64,000 bases of DNA from Paenibacillus sp. NEAU-GSW1. GTDB lineage: Bacteria > Bacillota > Bacilli > Paenibacillales > Paenibacillaceae. The notes beneath the pieces are model-generated. The model was not told where the DNA came from. It searched no databases and saw only the letters and a program-made list of their open reading frames with translations. The translations under genes were made by a program, and so were the position numbers. The first letter of the stretch is position 1. Every line of letters starts with the position of its first letter. The stretch lies in assembly GCF_009737085.1 (NCBI RefSeq), contig NZ_WOVL01000025.1:18043-82042 (forward strand). The letters are read 5' to 3'. Positions 63,604 through 64,000 of this stretch are shown here, piece by piece.

Positions 63604-63893
63604 GTCTTTTGAAAAAATGTCCCTGTTGTCCACAGGTTTATCCACATAAGCGCGTAAATTGTTAGTTAATTCTGTATATATCGACATCAATAAACAAAGG
63701 AATTGTAAAGCTTAATGTCGCTAATTATTGGAAATCGACGTTATCACTCCATAATTATTCACTTTATACACATTATCCACAGTCGCCTGTGAAAAAACTA
63801 TTCACTTTTCACACACATTTTTATTCACAGAAAAGAACGCGGCAGACAGCCATTTTTTTGTAGTTATCCCCAAAACAAAACCTCCATGGTTTT

Positions 63894-63954
63894 AGAACCG
63901 CAGCCCCCACATGAAAAGTTAATCATGTTGAGGTTAGCGGTTCTTTTGCTTTTC
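63894..63954 (+). terminator. Terminator-like structure right of the DnaA boxes
   Basis: AGAACCGC (63894-63901) pairs with GCGGTTCT (63937-63944), with an inner ACATGA/TCATGT stem, followed by TTTTGCTTTT. No plus-strand gene precedes it in the window, so what it ends is not known. Confidence 0.5.
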
Positions 63955-64000
63955 CATACTGGTAAGGAACGTAATTGGAATAAATACGCAGCTTTTTATG

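Larger units (their letters stand above)
63478..64000. other. Gene-free region with DnaA-box cluster (candidate origin)
   Basis: No credible gene in 523 bases. DnaA boxes (consensus TTATNCACA), all in one orientation: perfect at 63638-63646, 63764-63772, 63773-63781 and 63821-63829; one mismatch at 63626-63634, 63755-63763 and 63864-63872. Three of them (63755-63781) abut with no gap. The stretch 63655-63770 is AT-rich, as an unwinding element would be. dnaA could lie just past the right edge, but the rpmH gene usually found beside a Firmicute oriC is not here. A DnaA-binding cluster outside oriC is the alternative. Confidence 0.5.

Overview
The window comes from the chromosome of a low-to-mid GC, endospore-former-type Firmicute, most likely Paenibacillus or a close relative. 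This rests on strong AGGAGG-type ribosome binding sites, a T-box leader before tyrS, a CIRCE element before groES, PBSX-type (Xkd) tail genes, TmrB- and YdiF-like proteins and a comQXPA quorum-sensing locus. Nearly all genes are on the minus strand. No rRNA, tRNA, insertion sequence, integrase or CRISPR array was seen.

Region 1 (1-11,700): a contractile-tail locus of PBSX/XkdK-XkdU type. A plus-strand repressor (XRE) and ImmA-type protease face a minus-strand late sigma-like regulator. That gene is followed by a terminator, then sheath, tube, tail-assembly chaperone (with a canonical -1 frameshift site), tape measure, LysM protein, baseplate proteins, fibre and a Kelch-repeat protein running off the left edge. 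No terminase, portal or capsid gene lies between regulator and sheath, so I read it as a phage-tail-like bacteriocin rather than a complete prophage.

Region 2 (11,700-15,980): housekeeping and small functions: free methionine sulfoxide reductase, a CAP-domain protein, a YbaK-type deacylase, a TmrB-like P-loop protein, and tyrS with its T-box leader.

Region 3 (15,980-45,730): an accessory, defence-like island. It holds a type I restriction-modification operon with two hsdS genes and an unusual 1455-aa protein (DUF4145-like N-terminus, helix-hairpin-helix-like motifs, sigma-region-4-like HTH). Next come a phosphotransferase - STAND ATPase/TPR - MFS operon, a GNAT gene behind a leader-ORF region, an operon of three different dynamin-like GTPases with a His-rich protein, a secreted RCC1-repeat protein, a SHOCT membrane protein, and a GNAT gene coupled to a small basic partner. 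Part of the island (about 41.2-45.8 kb, and hsdS1) is visibly more AT-rich than its surroundings.

Region 4 (45,980-57,970): core functions: groESL under CIRCE control, a lipoprotein, an ABC-2/YhgE-type permease - TetR - GH88 operon with tandem operators, a six-gene operon (formyl-THF cyclo-ligase, moaC, mogA, moeA-like, tatA, tatC), and a divergent ABC-F protein.

Region 5 (57,970-64,000): a complete comQXPA signalling cassette. It comprises a ComQ-type prenyl transferase, a 53-aa ComX-like prepheromone ending in Phe-Trp-Ala, a ComP-type PDZ/multi-TM histidine kinase and a ComA-type response regulator. A perfect 18-bp inverted repeat sits directly over the comX ribosome binding site. An ABC ATPase and a 74-aa protein precede it, and beyond them lies a gene-free stretch with a cluster of DnaA boxes that may be an origin region or a DnaA-binding cluster.
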